Assembly: GCA_028753945.1 (NCBI GenBank)
Contig: JAPNXP010000013.1
Coordinates: forward strand, 620,001-684,000
Direction of reading: 5' to 3'
Length of the DNA: 64,000 nt
From: Hexactinellida sp. DTS-2022
Taxonomy: Eukaryota; Porifera; Hexactinellida
Part shown: positions 41,660-52,515 of the stretch, piece by piece
Numbering within the stretch: the stretch's first letter is position 1
How the letters are laid out: each line of letters begins with the position of its first letter
Made by a program: the position numbers and the translations under genes
The notes under the pieces: model-generated
Seen by the model: the letters and a program-made list of their open reading frames with translations, nothing else
Database searches by the model: none
Told to the model about the DNA's origin: nothing

Positions 41660-43150
41660 AGAATCCGATGCAAGACCAAGAAATTCAATTTCAAGAACAA
41701 GAAATCCAATTCAAGACCAAGAAATCCAATTTCACGAACAAGAAATCCAATTTCACGAACAAGAAATCCAATTTCACGAACAAGAAATCCAATTTCACGA
41801 ACAAGAAATCCAATTTCACGAACAAGAAATCAAATTTCTCGAACAAGAAATCAAATTTCGTGAACAAGAAATGCAATTTCTCGAATAAGAAATCCAATTT
41901 CACGAATAAGAAATCCAATTTCACGAACAAGAAATCCAATTTCTCGAACAAGAAATCCAATTTCTCGAACAAGAAATCCAATTTCACGAACAAGAAATCC
42001 AATTTCACGAACAAGAAATCCAATTTCACGAATAAGAAATCCAATTTCACGAACAAGAAATCCAATTTCTCGAACAAGAAATCCAATTTCACGAATAAGA
42101 ACTCCAATTTCACGAACAAGAAATCCAATTTCTCGAACAAGAAATCCAATTTCACGAACAAGAAATCCAATTTCTCGAACAAGAAATCCAATTTCTCGAA
42201 CAAGAAATCCAATTTCACGAACAAGAAATCCAATTTCACGAACAAGAAATGCAATTTCATGAACAAGAAATCCAATTTCACGAACAAGAAATCCAATTTC
42301 TCGAACAAGAAATCCAATTTCACGAACAAGAAATCCAATTTCACGAATAAGAAATCCAATTTCTCGAACAAGAAATCCAATTTCTCGAACAAGAAACCCA
42401 ATTTCACGAACAAGAAATGCAATTTCTCGAACTAGAAATCCAATTTCACGAACAAGAAATCCAATTTCTCGAACAAGAAATCCAATTTCGTGAATAAGAA
42501 ATGCAATTTCTCGAATAAGAAATCCAAATTCACGAATAAGAAATCCAATTTCACGAACAAGAAATCCAATTTCTCGAACAAGAAATCCAATTTCTCGAAC
42601 AAGAAATCCAATTTCACGAACAAGAAATCCAATTTCACGAACAAGAAATCCAATTTCACGAATAAGAAATCCAATTTCACGAACAAGAAATCCAATTTCT
42701 CGAACAAGAAATCCAATTTCACGAACAAGAAATCCAATTTCACGAATAAGAACTCCAATTTCACGAACAAGAAATCCAATTTCTCGAACAAGAAATCCAA
42801 TTTCACGAACAAGAAATGCAATTTATCGAACAAGAAATCCAATTTCTCGAACAAGAAATCCAATTTCTCGAACAAGAAACCCAATTTCACGAACAAGAAA
42901 TCCAATTTCTCGAACAAGAAACCCAATTTCACGAACAAGAAATCCAATTTCGTGAACAAGAAATCCAATTTCACGAACAAGAAATCCAATTTCACGAACA
43001 AGAAATCCAATTTCTCGAACAAGAAATCCAATTTCACGAACAAGAAATCCAATTTCTCGAACAAGAAATCCAATTTCACGAACAAGAAATCCAATTTCTC
43101 GAACAAGAAATCCAATTTCACGAACAAGAAATCCAATTTCACGAATAATA
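41660..43150. repeat. 21-bp minisatellite, about 71 copies
   Basis: The unit is AAGAAATCCAATTTC, then A or T, then CGAAC. The unit length is divisible by three and stop-free in most frames, so both strands show long open frames: heptads KKSNFTN, EIQF(H/L)EQ on plus and LDFLF(V/E)K on minus. The main variation is a single A/T switch (CACGAAC versus CTCGAAC), plus occasional gaacaag/gaataag. Point changes create the few stops. The frames are a by-product of the repeat and I do not call a gene. Confidence 0.9.
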
Positions 43151-43608
43151 AAGGCAGTGATTCCAATACTGGGCCACTATACTATAGTATAGTCGGCACA
43201 GTAATAATAATATACCAAAGCACTAAGACCAATACTGGGCCACTATACTATAGTATAGTCGGCACAGTAATAATAATATACCAAAGCACTAAGACCAATA
43301 CTGGGCCACTATACTATAGTATTGTCGGCACAGTATATAATAATAACCAAGGCAGTAAGACCAATACTGGGCCACTATACTATAGTATAGTCTGCACAGT
43401 AATAATAATATACTAAAGCACTAAGACCAATACTGGGCCACTATACTATAGTATAGTCGGCACAGTATATAATAATAACCAAGGCAGTAAGATTAGAACT
43501 GGGCCACTATACTATAGTATAGTTGGCACAGTATATAATAATAACCAAGGCAGTAAGATTAGAACTGGGCCACTATACTATAGTATAGTCGGCACAGTAA
43601 TAAGTATA
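43150..43608. repeat. tandem array of palindromic ~58-bp units (8 copies)
   Basis: Each unit contains actgggccactatactatag and tatagtcggcacagt around the perfect 18-bp palindrome ACTATACTATAGTATAGT. Spacers are 'aataataata' and 'ggcagtgattccaa' or 'aaggcagtaagattagaa'. One copy carries a mismatch (tatagtattgtcgg). The same unit is at about 6400, 51670-51718, 52075-52515 and 57950-58265. Confidence 0.9.
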
Positions 43609-43655
43609 ACAAATAGGAAATAATTGTTTGTGGTTAAATTTGTTATACGAATTAC

Positions 43656-43995
43656 CTGCATTGATGTTATCACTGCAATTAATCGAGACTTTTTTAGTTT
43701 GTTCGGGATCCAATGTGATATCCTTCGGCCATCTCTCTGGAGTTTGGGAATGCCAAATGCATTTCCCCACACTTGATCCTGCTGAATATATTATATAATC
43801 ATCAAATAGAATTGGAATAAATGCTTGGGTATTTAATTCTAATATGGGCATATTTAGTTTATCAGTCAAAAATTAATTAAGTAGTTTTAATTGAATTATT
43901 TTAAAGAATTGATGAATTAAATTAATGAACTTACTTTGAGAAATGCACACAAGTTCCCTCAAATGACGCCGCAGTTCTTTCACTGTAGTAAACAT
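43656..43995 (-). pseudogene. truncated copy of small spliced gene (exons 1-2)
   Basis: Exon 1 is 43935-43995 (MFTTVKELRRHLRELVCISQ, phase 1, donor gtaagt). Exon 2 is 43656-43778 (acceptor cagcag) and reads SVGKCIWHSQTPERWPKD and onward, staying open to its gtaat donor. Amino-acid differences from the copy at 45337 are numerous but the frame is kept, with two codons fewer. The third exon is missing because a palindromic array begins at about 43608 inside intron 2. TATA box at 44034-44043. It may be a 3'-truncated pseudogene, or expressed with a different last exon. Confidence 0.6.
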
Positions 43996-44029
43996 GTGAC
44001 TTTAATTGATTTGATTTGACTTACACACT

Positions 44030-44255
44030 CGTCCTATTTATAGTTTTCTTGAACGTAACTTGTCAATCGTTCGTTTGGTATAAATAGAGGCTCTGCTTTA
44101 ACTTTTTTAGAAATCTAGCTTTGTCTTTGCAATACTGCGAATACTGATGAGTATTGAGGTATTGCAAAGGCTAACTATGTGGGAATGCGGCTGTATTGCA
44201 ATTGCTAATGTGATGCATTGTCAATGCAGCTGTACTGCCCTTTGCTGGCTGAGTT
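44030..44255. repeat. left arm of inverted-repeat promoter
   Basis: It pairs with 45010-45240 in inverse orientation: 'aactataaatagga', 'taccaaacgaacgattgac', 'caaagacaaagctagatttc', 'atactcatcagtattc', 'gtgatgcattgtcaatgca'. The arms are ~225 bp and separated by ~760 bp. They place the two gene copies head to head. Confidence 0.75.
44034..44043 (-). promoter_or_regulatory. TATA box of the truncated gene copy
   Basis: CTATAAATAG on the minus strand, 39 nt upstream of the ATG at 43995. It is identical in context to the plus-strand TATA box at 45220 and lies within the inverted-repeat promoter. Confidence 0.6.
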
Positions 44256-44256
44256 G

Positions 44257-44632
44257 TAAGAACGCGCGTAGCGCGGGCAAGCAGTTTGTATTTTAAATGT
44301 GACTAAATTTTGTAACGACTGAATCAAAATTGTGAGAGATCATTCCAAATTAGTTCCTACGTGACGCCATAAACCCATAAATAGGTCGCGTGTCTCATTT
44401 CATGAAGTCTTGCCATCTAAAATTGTCAGCGAATCGGATACAAACTGAGAGTTATTCCCAATATATGCCTTTATGAACTCATAATCCCGTTATTTCGTTT
44501 AGAAAACAATTAGAACGTTGTCAGCGTGTAAAATTATCCCCGCTTGCAAATTTCAGATTTCTAGAGCATATGGTATTTCCTATTAATTCAGGACAAACAA
44601 ACAGACAACAATTGTGCTCTTAATATATAGAG
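44257..44632 (-). mobile_element. Helitron-like element between the divergent genes
   Basis: The minus-strand start is 'tctctatatattaagagcac' followed by 'aattgttgtctgtttgtttg'. The other end has the gcgcgtagcgcg hairpin. It is related to 20960-21505 and here uninterrupted. No target duplication was seen. Confidence 0.5.
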
Positions 44633-45009
44633 ATAAATATACAATCGAAACTTTGCAGAATAATATACATGCACTAAATTATCTGCTCCATTACTGTTCG
44701 AATCTTTCAGCTAGATGTCACAAATTAGTGTTAACTTGACTCCACAGCACTTTCCCTTACTGTAGACAACCAAATATATTGCATAAAAGTACGTATAAAT
44801 ATAACAATTATATTTGAAAAATTCTAGCAAAAATCCTTATTTTCAGTACTATTATTGTGCCAACTTAGATTACTGACTTGAGTTGGTGGTAACTTGTATT
44901 TCCTATTAATATTAACTTGATTTCAACAAGAAAATATAACAACAAGAAACAATAAACAAAAAGAACGAACATTGCAATAAGGCAGCATTTGCACACAAAG
45001 TATCTGCGA

Positions 45010-45240
45010 TATAGCAACATTCTCAGTACAGTTGCATTGACAATGCATCACATTAGCAATTGCAATACAGCGGCATTTCCCACATAGTTAGCCTTTGCAA
45101 TACCTCAATACTCATCAGTATTCGGAGTATTGCAAAGACAAAGCTAGATTTCTAAAACTGTTAAAGCAGAGCCTCTATTTATACCAAACGAACGATTGAC
45201 AAGTTACCTTCAAGAAAACTATAAATAGGACGTGAGTGTA
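45010..45240. repeat. right arm of inverted-repeat promoter
   Basis: Complement of 44030-44255, ending at the TATA box of the complete gene. Between 44633 and 45010 I see no gene. Confidence 0.75.
45220..45229 (+). promoter_or_regulatory. TATA box of the three-exon gene
   Basis: CTATAAATAG, 107 nt upstream of the first ATG. Transcription would start near 45255. The following leader repeats 'gtaaagtcaaatcaatc' and 'actacagtctac'. Confidence 0.6.
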
Positions 45241-45336
45241 AGTCAAATCAATTACACTACAGTCTACGACAGCATCAATCAGTAAAGTCAAATCAATCAA
45301 ACTACAGTCTACAGCCAGATCCAGTAAAGTCTAATC

Positions 45337-45937
45337 ATGCCTACTACCGTGAAAGATCAAACCAGTGAAAGTGAAATCATGTTTATTATCGTGAAAGATC
45401 AAATCATGCCTACTACAGTGGAAGATCAAATTAGTGATAGTCACATCATGTGTACTACAGTAAAAGATCTTCGGCGTCATTTGAGGGAACTTGTCTGCAT
45501 TTCTCAAAGTAAGTTCATTAATTTAATTCATCAATTCTTTAATAATTCAATTCAATTAAAAGAATTGATAATTAAATTTTTGACTGATAAACTAAATATG
45601 CCCATATTATTAATTAAATACCCAGGCATTTATTCCAAATTCTATTTGATGATTATATAATATATTCAGCAGGATCAAGTGTGGGGAAATGCATTTGGCA
45701 TGCCGAATCTCCCAAGAGATGGCCGAAAGACGTGGGATTTGAGGATCCGAACAAACTGAAGAAGGCTATATTAATAAAAGTTATAGCCTCAATGTTAACA
45801 GGTAATTTGTATTACAATTTTAACCACAAACAATTGTTTACTATTTGTTATACTTAGTCTCGTCAGTTAACATTATTTTCTTTTATCTTCTAGATCTAGA
45901 TCCAAATATCATTATAATAAAAGACGAAATAATTTAA
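45337..45937 (+). CDS. small three-exon gene, 114 aa, unknown function
   Basis: Exons are 45337-45508, 45673-45801 and 45894-45937. Introns of 164 and 92 bp have gtaagt/cagcag and gtaatt/tcttctag sites, all phase 1. The protein starts with four degenerate repeats of MPTTVKDQ (at residues 1, 15, 24, 38). Then come LRRHLRELVCIS, SVGKCIWHAESPKRWPKD and a C-terminal DLDPNIIIIKDEII before TAA. No signal peptide or membrane span. A shorter product could start at the ATG at 45448, which matches the start of the copy at 43995. I do not recognise the family. The WH....RWPKD.....DP segment is conserved in all three copies and is the best search query. Confidence 0.6.
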
Positions 45938-46054
45938 TTAATAGATGTATGTATATTATTTTACTTGTTTGTTGTGTGTTCAGTTCTTTATTTATTAAAT
46001 TAATTAGAAAAACTGCTTTAAATTATTTCGTATGACACTCCCGAGAGATAGCTA

Positions 46055-46239
46055 CAGTAGAACCTATTTAGTTACGAACACGGTTAATACGAATTTCCGG
46101 ATAAGACGAACAAATAGTTCCACAAAATCAGGTCCTTACAATGGCTATTCAATGGGTATTACTCCGGTTAATACGAACTCCGGATAAAGCGAACAAATTT
46201 TTACCGTCCGTTGGTATTCGTACAAACGAGGTTATACTG
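46055..46239. mobile_element. pogo-like MITE (TA duplication)
   Basis: The ends are CAGTAGAACCTATTTAG and AAACGAGGTTATACTG, flanked by TA (46053-46054, 46240-46241). Internal 'ggttaatacgaa' and 'ggataa.acgaacaaat' repeats are present. A partial relative is at about 46775-46847. Confidence 0.75.
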
Positions 46240-46329
46240 TATGTGTTATCGAGTATGGTACAAAAGCACGGCAAGATAATCAATTCAGAGTTCTATTGGT
46301 TATAATGAAATATAGTCGACACCGCTTAA

Positions 46330-46515
46330 TACAGGGTTACGAAAACTTTCATTTATATCAGGCCACAAAATTTTAACAAAATTTCCTCAGGCCGCAAACA
46401 ATATCGAGAAATTTTTCGAAATTTCCAACAAAACTATTATGTTGTTGTAATACTAGAACTATACTAATTACTAAGCATAAAGTGCATAAAGGCCTCTAGT
46501 CAAAAGGTACTACAG
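46330..46515. mobile_element. 5' part of the CAGGGTTCCG element family
   Basis: It matches the left ~185 bp of the complete element at 58463-58757 ('catttatatcaggccaca', 'ctcaggccgcaaacaatatc'). The right end is missing. Confidence 0.6.
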
Positions 46516-46847
46516 TTATGATAAAAGTAATGACAATAATATTTAGTGAGAAGGGTGGATTTGTCATTATGTTGTCTGCACAGCTGTAATTTTAGATTTT
46601 ATTTATATACTTTAACAAATCCTTCAATTGACTATGTTCAATAGATGCGAACCTTTCTCAATTGCTTTAGGAGCTAACTATATATACTGACTCCTTGTAT
46701 TATTCCTCGTGGGTTCTTTCCCTTGTTTGTTATAATGCTCGTATGAAAAAAGTATAAAACTGTTCCCCAATATATTTAATACGAATTTAAGGCTAATACG
46801 AACATATTTAGACGGTCCCTTGGTGTTCGTACAAACGAGGTTCTACT

Positions 46848-47214
46848 TAGGGCTGAAACGAATATTCGAAATGTAACGAACGAACCTTTTTCTAAGCGAA
46901 CGAATATTCGAATATTCGTTCGTTTGGATGACTAAGCATTAAATCAATTTCTAGAGACAAAATACATTGGAAAAAAAGGTTTTTGATAATGTTACAGTAG
47001 TATAATAATAGTTCCAAAGTGTATTATACACAAGTTCACTAATAATCAGCTAGTTTAAGTTGGAATTTATATTCACAATATCTCTAAGCTATACAAAAGT
47101 ATTGTTGTTGTCCAAAATTAGTCAACGAATATCCGTTTCAATCTAATATTCGTCCAAACGCAAACGAACGAATATTCGTTCAATCATTTCGAACGAATAT
47201 TCGTTTCAGCCCTA
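46848..47214. mobile_element. MITE with long inverted repeats of CGAATATTCG
   Basis: The termini are TAGGGCTGAAACGAATATTC and the inverse GAATATTCGTTTCAGCCCTA. The ends are enriched in 'cgaacgaatattcg'. The terminal sequence resembles hAT-type MITEs, but the flanks do not give a clean 8-bp duplication. Confidence 0.7.
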
Positions 47215-47453
47215 AGTTACTTCTACTATACGTATATTGATAACTTTTATGTTTATTTTTTATGTTACTATTAACTAGAGCAGATTTTATAACAGATAAT
47301 AATAATTGTCAATTTACTGGTAATTACTATAATAACATTCAGATAGATACGTAATAGTCTAATAGATTCAATTCTAAAAGACCCATAAGCTCAGAAATGA
47401 AATTTAGACATAAATAAAAACCTACTTCAATTAAAATTTGTAATGCAAATTAC

Positions 47454-47583
47454 CTGCTACATTGATGCAATAACTTTTATCAATTGAGCCTTCTCAATTT
47501 GTTCGGGTCTTGAAATGTTACATCCTTCGGCCATCTCTCAGGACATTGGGGGGAGTGCCAAACACATTTCCCCTCACTTGATC
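47454..47583 (-). pseudogene. exon 2 relic of the small spliced gene
   Basis: The acceptor side (ctgctgaat inverse) and donor are recognisable, with KCVWHSPQCPERWPKDV followed by DPNKL. Then a 1-bp deletion shifts the frame and gives a stop. Exon 1 is absent because the macrosatellite begins at about 47655. Confidence 0.7.
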
Positions 47584-48223
47584 CTGCTGAATATATTTTA
47601 TAACCTCAAATAGAATTTGGGATAAATGCCTGGGTATTAAATTCTAATAATATGGGCATAAAAAATCCAAAATTGCAGCTGTGCCGACGCATGTTCCTTT
47701 GGTGGCACTATATTTTGTTGGTTGTTTATTGATAGTGCCTCCAAAAGAACATGCTGTCGGCGCAGGCTGCAATTTTGGATTTTTTTCGCCAAGTCATCAA
47801 CGCCCAAGGTGTGAAGAATCATTTGTTAATTGGTCGGAGTCACAAGGAACGGTAGATAAATTTGAAGTTAGTTTCTATCATAAACCATCTTGAGTTTAAT
47901 GCCATTCATTCATTATGTATTGATAATAAGTTATATTATTAGTTATTTATTTTAGCAATGTTATCCATGGTTGGTTGAGTTGAGTCAACAAATTCCTTAT
48001 ATTATATTATTTAATTTAATCAATTGTATAGTAATACTATAATTAAATAGAAGCCAGCTGGAATTTATAAGTTAAATCAATATAATTATCGCAAGTTGAA
48101 TCACTAGAGTAGGATTTAACAAGTTAAATCAATATAATTATTACAAGTTGAAACAATAGAATTAGATTTAACACTTTACTGAAATTGAAGTGTGAGTAAA
48201 CAAAGAAATTTCAAACCCCATTT

Positions 48224-48358
48224 ATGGCAGAAATTGACCCCTTTATTGAAAGATTTCTTCTCCCATCAGACGCAGAATTTTATGGCGAATCCAAATGTAA
48301 AATAAAATTTGGGGGTTTAGTAAAACAATTTTTGAGTTATGGACCAGACAAAATTTGA
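48224..48358 (+). CDS. recurrent 44-codon small ORF (representative copy)
   Basis: Each unit carries ATG + 44 codons + TGA: MAEIDPFIERFLLPSDAEFY, then GESKCKIKFGGLVKQFLSYG, then PDKI. Equal-length open copies start at 50516, 53647, 54498, 55932 and 57649 (+) and at 60901, 62168 and 63598 (-). The copies near 49080 and 56800 begin with GTG. In the 51368 copy the TGA is TTA and the frame runs on. After the TGA the same frame stays readable as KVLKMCQKFL and on through YMPSFSPSTIKLWPGHRLRR. The copy near 52690-52815 has a frameshift. No family recognised; could be a relic of a mobile-element protein. Confidence 0.35.
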   Translation: MAEIDPFIERFLLPSDAEFYGESKCKIKFGGLVKQFLSYGPDKI

Positions 48359-48514
48359 AAGGTGTTAAAGATGTGTCAAAAATTTCTTAATCAAAAATCG
48401 TAACCCCAGGTGCAAATTAGACGGTCCCATCGCGCCTACATGCCAAGTTTAAGCCCATCAACAATTAAGCTCTGGCCAGGACACCGTCTACGGAGAAAAA
48501 ATAAAATAAATAAA

Positions 48515-48642
48515 AAATCCAAAATTGCAGCCTGTGCCGATAGCATGTTCCTTTGGTGGCACTATATTTTGGTGGTGGTTTATTGATAGTGCCTCCAAAG
48601 GAACATGCTGTCGGCACAGGCTGCAATTTTGGATTTTTTTCG
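48515..48642. repeat. representative ~125-bp hairpin of the macrosatellite
   Basis: The left arm aaaatccaaaattgcagcct, then gtgccgatagcatgttcctttgg, shown here as 'gtgccgatagcatgttcc' plus 'tttgg', is mirrored by the right arm, ending tgcaattttggattttt. The stem is ~50 bp, with a ~25-bp loop including 'tggtggtttattgatag'. About 16 copies lie near 39833, 41025, 47660, 48515, 49385, 50810, 51718, 53085, 53935, 54785, 56237, 57090, 59305, 60500, 61765 and 63190. A transcript would form a long double-stranded RNA hairpin. The 60-70 codon frames across them are accidental. Confidence 0.85.
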
Positions 48643-51600
48643 CCAAGTCATCAACGCCCAAGGTGTGAAGAACCATTTGTTAATTGGTCGGAGTCACAAG
48701 GAACGATTGTTTACTTTGAAGTTTGTTTCTATCATAAACCATCTAGAGTTTAATGCCATTCATTCATTTTGTATTGATAATACAATATATTATTAGTAAT
48801 TTATTTTAGCAATGTTATCCACGGTTAAGTTGAATTAAGTCAACAAATTCATTATTTAATTTAATTTGTTTTAATTCATTAAATTGTTATACTACAATTA
48901 AATAGAAGCCAGCTGCAATTTATAAGTTAAATCAATTTAATTATCGCAAGTTGAATCACTAGAGTAGGATTTAACAAGTTAAATCCATATAATTATTACA
49001 AGTTGAAACAATGGAATTAGATTTCACAGTTTTATTGAATTTGAAGTGTGAGTAAACAAAGAGATTTCATCCCCATTTGTGGCAGAAATTAAACACCTTA
49101 TTGAAAAATCTCTTCCCTCATCAGACGCAGAATTTTATGGTGAATCCAAATGTGAAATAAAATTTGGGGGTTTAGTAAAACATTTTTTGAGTTATGGACC
49201 AGACAAATTTTGAAAGGTGTTAAAGAGGTGTCAAAAATTTCTTAATAAAAAATCGTAACCCCAGGTGCAAATTAGACGGTCCCATCGCACCTACATGCCA
49301 AGTTTCAGAGCATCAACTATAAAGCTCTGGCCAGGGCACCGTCTACGGAGAAAAAAAAAAAAAAAAAAAAATAATAATAAAATTTCAAAATTGCAGCTGT
49401 GCCGACGCATGTTCCTTTGGTGGCACTATATTTTGGTGTTGGTTTATTGATAGTGCCTCCAATGGGACATGCTGTCAGCACAGCTGCAATTTTGGATTTT
49501 TTTTCGCCATGTCATCATCACTATGAAGGTGTTAAAATATATCAAAAGGTGTTACAGAAGGCATCGACCCTTAGAGTGGCGGAAGTTTCCATTTAGTTCA
49601 CTTCATTTTAGAGATATTCAAGTTTGAGTAGAATATAATAGCTGATGACTCAGCATTTTTTATGTGAGTGTTGGGTCTTCACCCAACTTCAAATAACCCA
49701 TTTTAAATATCGAATTCACAAAATTGGAAAAATCCATTTTTTTGACGATGTCATCATCACCTCAAGGTGTCAAGACCCACTTGTATAGGTGGTACGTGGC
49801 ATAAGGACCAATTGATAAATTGAAAGTTTGTTTCTATCTTGTATCATCTCTGAGATTAATGAAATTTAGCTAATTAGTATAAATATTTTATTAATAAATT
49901 AATAATTTAACATCATTATTATGTACAGCAAAATAAATAAAGTTCAATTATTTGCACTTATTATTAATTTAAATCGAATTTCACTATCATATTTGAATTC
50001 AGCGCACTCGATAACCCCAATAATCCAATTAGAACCGTCTATAAGTTAAATACAAAAGGAATTAATTATAATAAATTACGTCAGTACATTAATTGTGCAA
50101 GAATATTCTCGCGAAATAAATATTTTCACTTTATCTGTCGTTGTTGTGGAATGTAAAATGTCAACGGTTCTATCATAAACTATCTTTAGTTTAATGCCAT
50201 TCATTACTTATTGATAATAAATTAAATTATTAGTTATTTATTTTAGCAATGTTATCCACGGTGAGTTGAGTAAAGTCAACAAATTCCTTATATAAATTAA
50301 TTTAATTTAATCCATTGTATAGTAATGCTACAATTAAATAGAAGCCAGCTGGAATTTATAAGTTGAATCAATATAATTATCGCAAGTTGAATCACTAGAG
50401 TAGGATTTAACAAGTTAAATCAATATAATTATTACAAGTTGAAACAATGGAATTAGATTTAACACTTTTACTGAAATTGAAGTGTGAGTAAACAAAGAAA
50501 TTTCAACCCCCATTTATGGCAGAAATTAAACCATTTATTGAAAGTTTTCTTCACCCATCAGACGCAGAATTTTATGGTGAATCCAAATATGAAATAAAAT
50601 CTGGGGGTTTAGTAAAACAATTTTTGAGTTATGGACCAGACAAAATTTGAAAGGTGTTAAAGATGTGTCAAAAATTTCTTATTCAAAAATCGTTACCCCA
50701 GGTGCAAATTAGACGGTCCATCCGCAACTACATGCCAAGTTTCAGCCCATCAACTATAAAGCTCTGGCCAGGGCACCGTCTACGGAGAAAAAATAAAAAA
50801 AATAAAAATAAAATCCAAAATTGCACCCTGTGCCGACGCATGTTCCTTTGGTGGCACTATATTTTGTTGGTTGTTTATTGATAGTGCCTCCAAAGGAACA
50901 TGCTGTCGGCGCAGGCTGCAATTTTGGATTTTTTTTCGCCAAGTCATCAACGCCCAAGGTGTGAAGAAGCATTTGTTAATTGGTCCGAGTCACAAGGAAC
51001 GGTAGATAAATTTGAAGTTTGTTTCTATCTTAAATCATCTTGAGTTTGATGCCATTCATTCATTATGTATTGATAATAAATTATATTATTAGTTATTTAT
51101 ATTAGCATTGTTATCCACGGTTGAGTTGAATTAAGTCAACAAATTCCTTATATTATATTATTTTATTTAATCCATTGTATGGTAAATTAAATAGAAGCCA
51201 GCTGCAATTTATAAGTTAAATCAATTTAATTATCGCAAGTTGAATCACTAGAGTAGGATTTAACAAGTTAAATCAATATAATTATTACAAGTTGAAACAA
51301 TAGAATTAGATTTAACACTTTACTGAAATTGAAGTGTGAGTAAACAAAGAAATTTCAACCCCCATTTATGGCAGAAATTGACCCCTTTATTGGAAAATTT
51401 ATTCTCCCATCAGACGCAGAATTTTATGGCGAATCCAAATATGAAATAAAATTTGGGGGTTTAGTAAAACATATTTTGAGTTATGGACCAGACAAATTTT
51501 TAAAGGTGTTAAAGATGTGTCAAAAATTTGTTAACGAAAAATCGTAACCCCAGGTGCAAATTAGACGGTCCCATCGCACCTACATGCCAAGTTTCAGCCC

Positions 51601-51666
51601 ATCAACAATTAAGCTCTGGCCAGGGCACCGTCTACGGAGAAAAAATAATAATAAAAATAAAAATAA

Positions 51667-51718
51667 AGGCAGTGATTCTAATACTGGGCCACTATACTAT
51701 AGTATAGTCGGCACAGTA
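51667..51718 (+). repeat. single palindromic unit inside a macrosatellite copy
   Basis: One 'actgggccactatactatag...cggcacagt' unit with its 'ggcagtgattctaat' spacer sits in the A-rich linker directly before a hairpin. This linker is where the arrays at 52075 and 57950 also sit or abut. Confidence 0.8.
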
Positions 51719-52074
51719 AAAATACAAAATTGCAGCCTGTGCCGACGCATGTCCCTTTGGTGGCACTATATTTTGTTGGTGGTTTATTGATAGTGCCTCC
51801 AAAGGAACACGCTGTCGGCGCAGGCTGCAATTTTGTATTTTTTTTCGCCAAGTCATCAACGCCCAAGGTGTGAAGAACCATTTGTTAATTGGTCGGAGTT
51901 ACAAGGAACGGTAGATAAATTTGAAGTTAGTTTCTATCATAAACCATCAAGAGTTTAATGCCATTCATTCATTATGTATTGATAATAAATTATATTATTA
52001 GTAATTTATTTTAGCAATGTTATCCACGGTTGTTTGAGTTGAGTCAACAAATTCCTTATATTATTATAATTTAT

Positions 52075-52515
52075 TACTGTGCCGACTATACTATAGTATA
52101 GTGGCCCAGTATTGGAATCACTGCCTTTATTATTATTATTTTTACTGTGCCGACTATACTATAGTATAGTGGCCCAGTATTGGAATCACTGCCTTTATTA
52201 TTATTTTTACTGTGCCGACTATACTATAGTATAGTGGCCCAGTATTAGAATCACTGCCTTTATTTTTATTATTACTGTGCCGACTATACTATAGTATAGT
52301 GGCCCAGTATTGGAATCACTGCCTTTATTACTGTGCCGACTATACTATAGTATAGTGGCCCAGTATTGGAATCACTGCCTTTATTATTATTATTTTTTTT
52401 TACTGTGCCGACTATACTATAGTATAGTGGCCCAGTTCTAATCTCACTGCCTTTATTTTTTACTGTGCCGACTATACTATAGTATAGTGGCCCAGTTCTA
52501 ATCTCACTGCCTTTA
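52075..52515. repeat. tandem array of palindromic units, inverse orientation (7-8 copies)
   Basis: Units 'actgtgccgactatactata'...'ggcccagt' alternate with 'ggaatcactgcctttatt'; the last two use 'ctaatctcactgccttt'. The array marks a switch of macrosatellite orientation, since the following ~500 bp is inverted. Confidence 0.9.

Noticed and set aside
41470..42435. Apparent 321-aa protein with KKSNFTN repeats
   Set aside because: It is a retroelement remnant reading into a 21-bp minisatellite whose length makes nearly all frames open on both strands. Equal-quality frames exist in the other phases.
41691..43166. Two ~244-aa minus-strand frames of LDFLF(V/E)K repeats
   Set aside because: Same cause: mirror image of the minisatellite, with no promoter, start context or splice evidence.
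43150..43608. Regularly spaced repeats resembling a CRISPR array
   Set aside because: The repeats are palindromic, the spacers are themselves repeated low-complexity sequence, no cas genes occur and the genome is eukaryotic.
44144..44175. A CUGAUGA match at 44144 as another hammerhead
   Set aside because: No GAAA at stem II distance, no stem II and no cleavage triplet; a chance heptamer.
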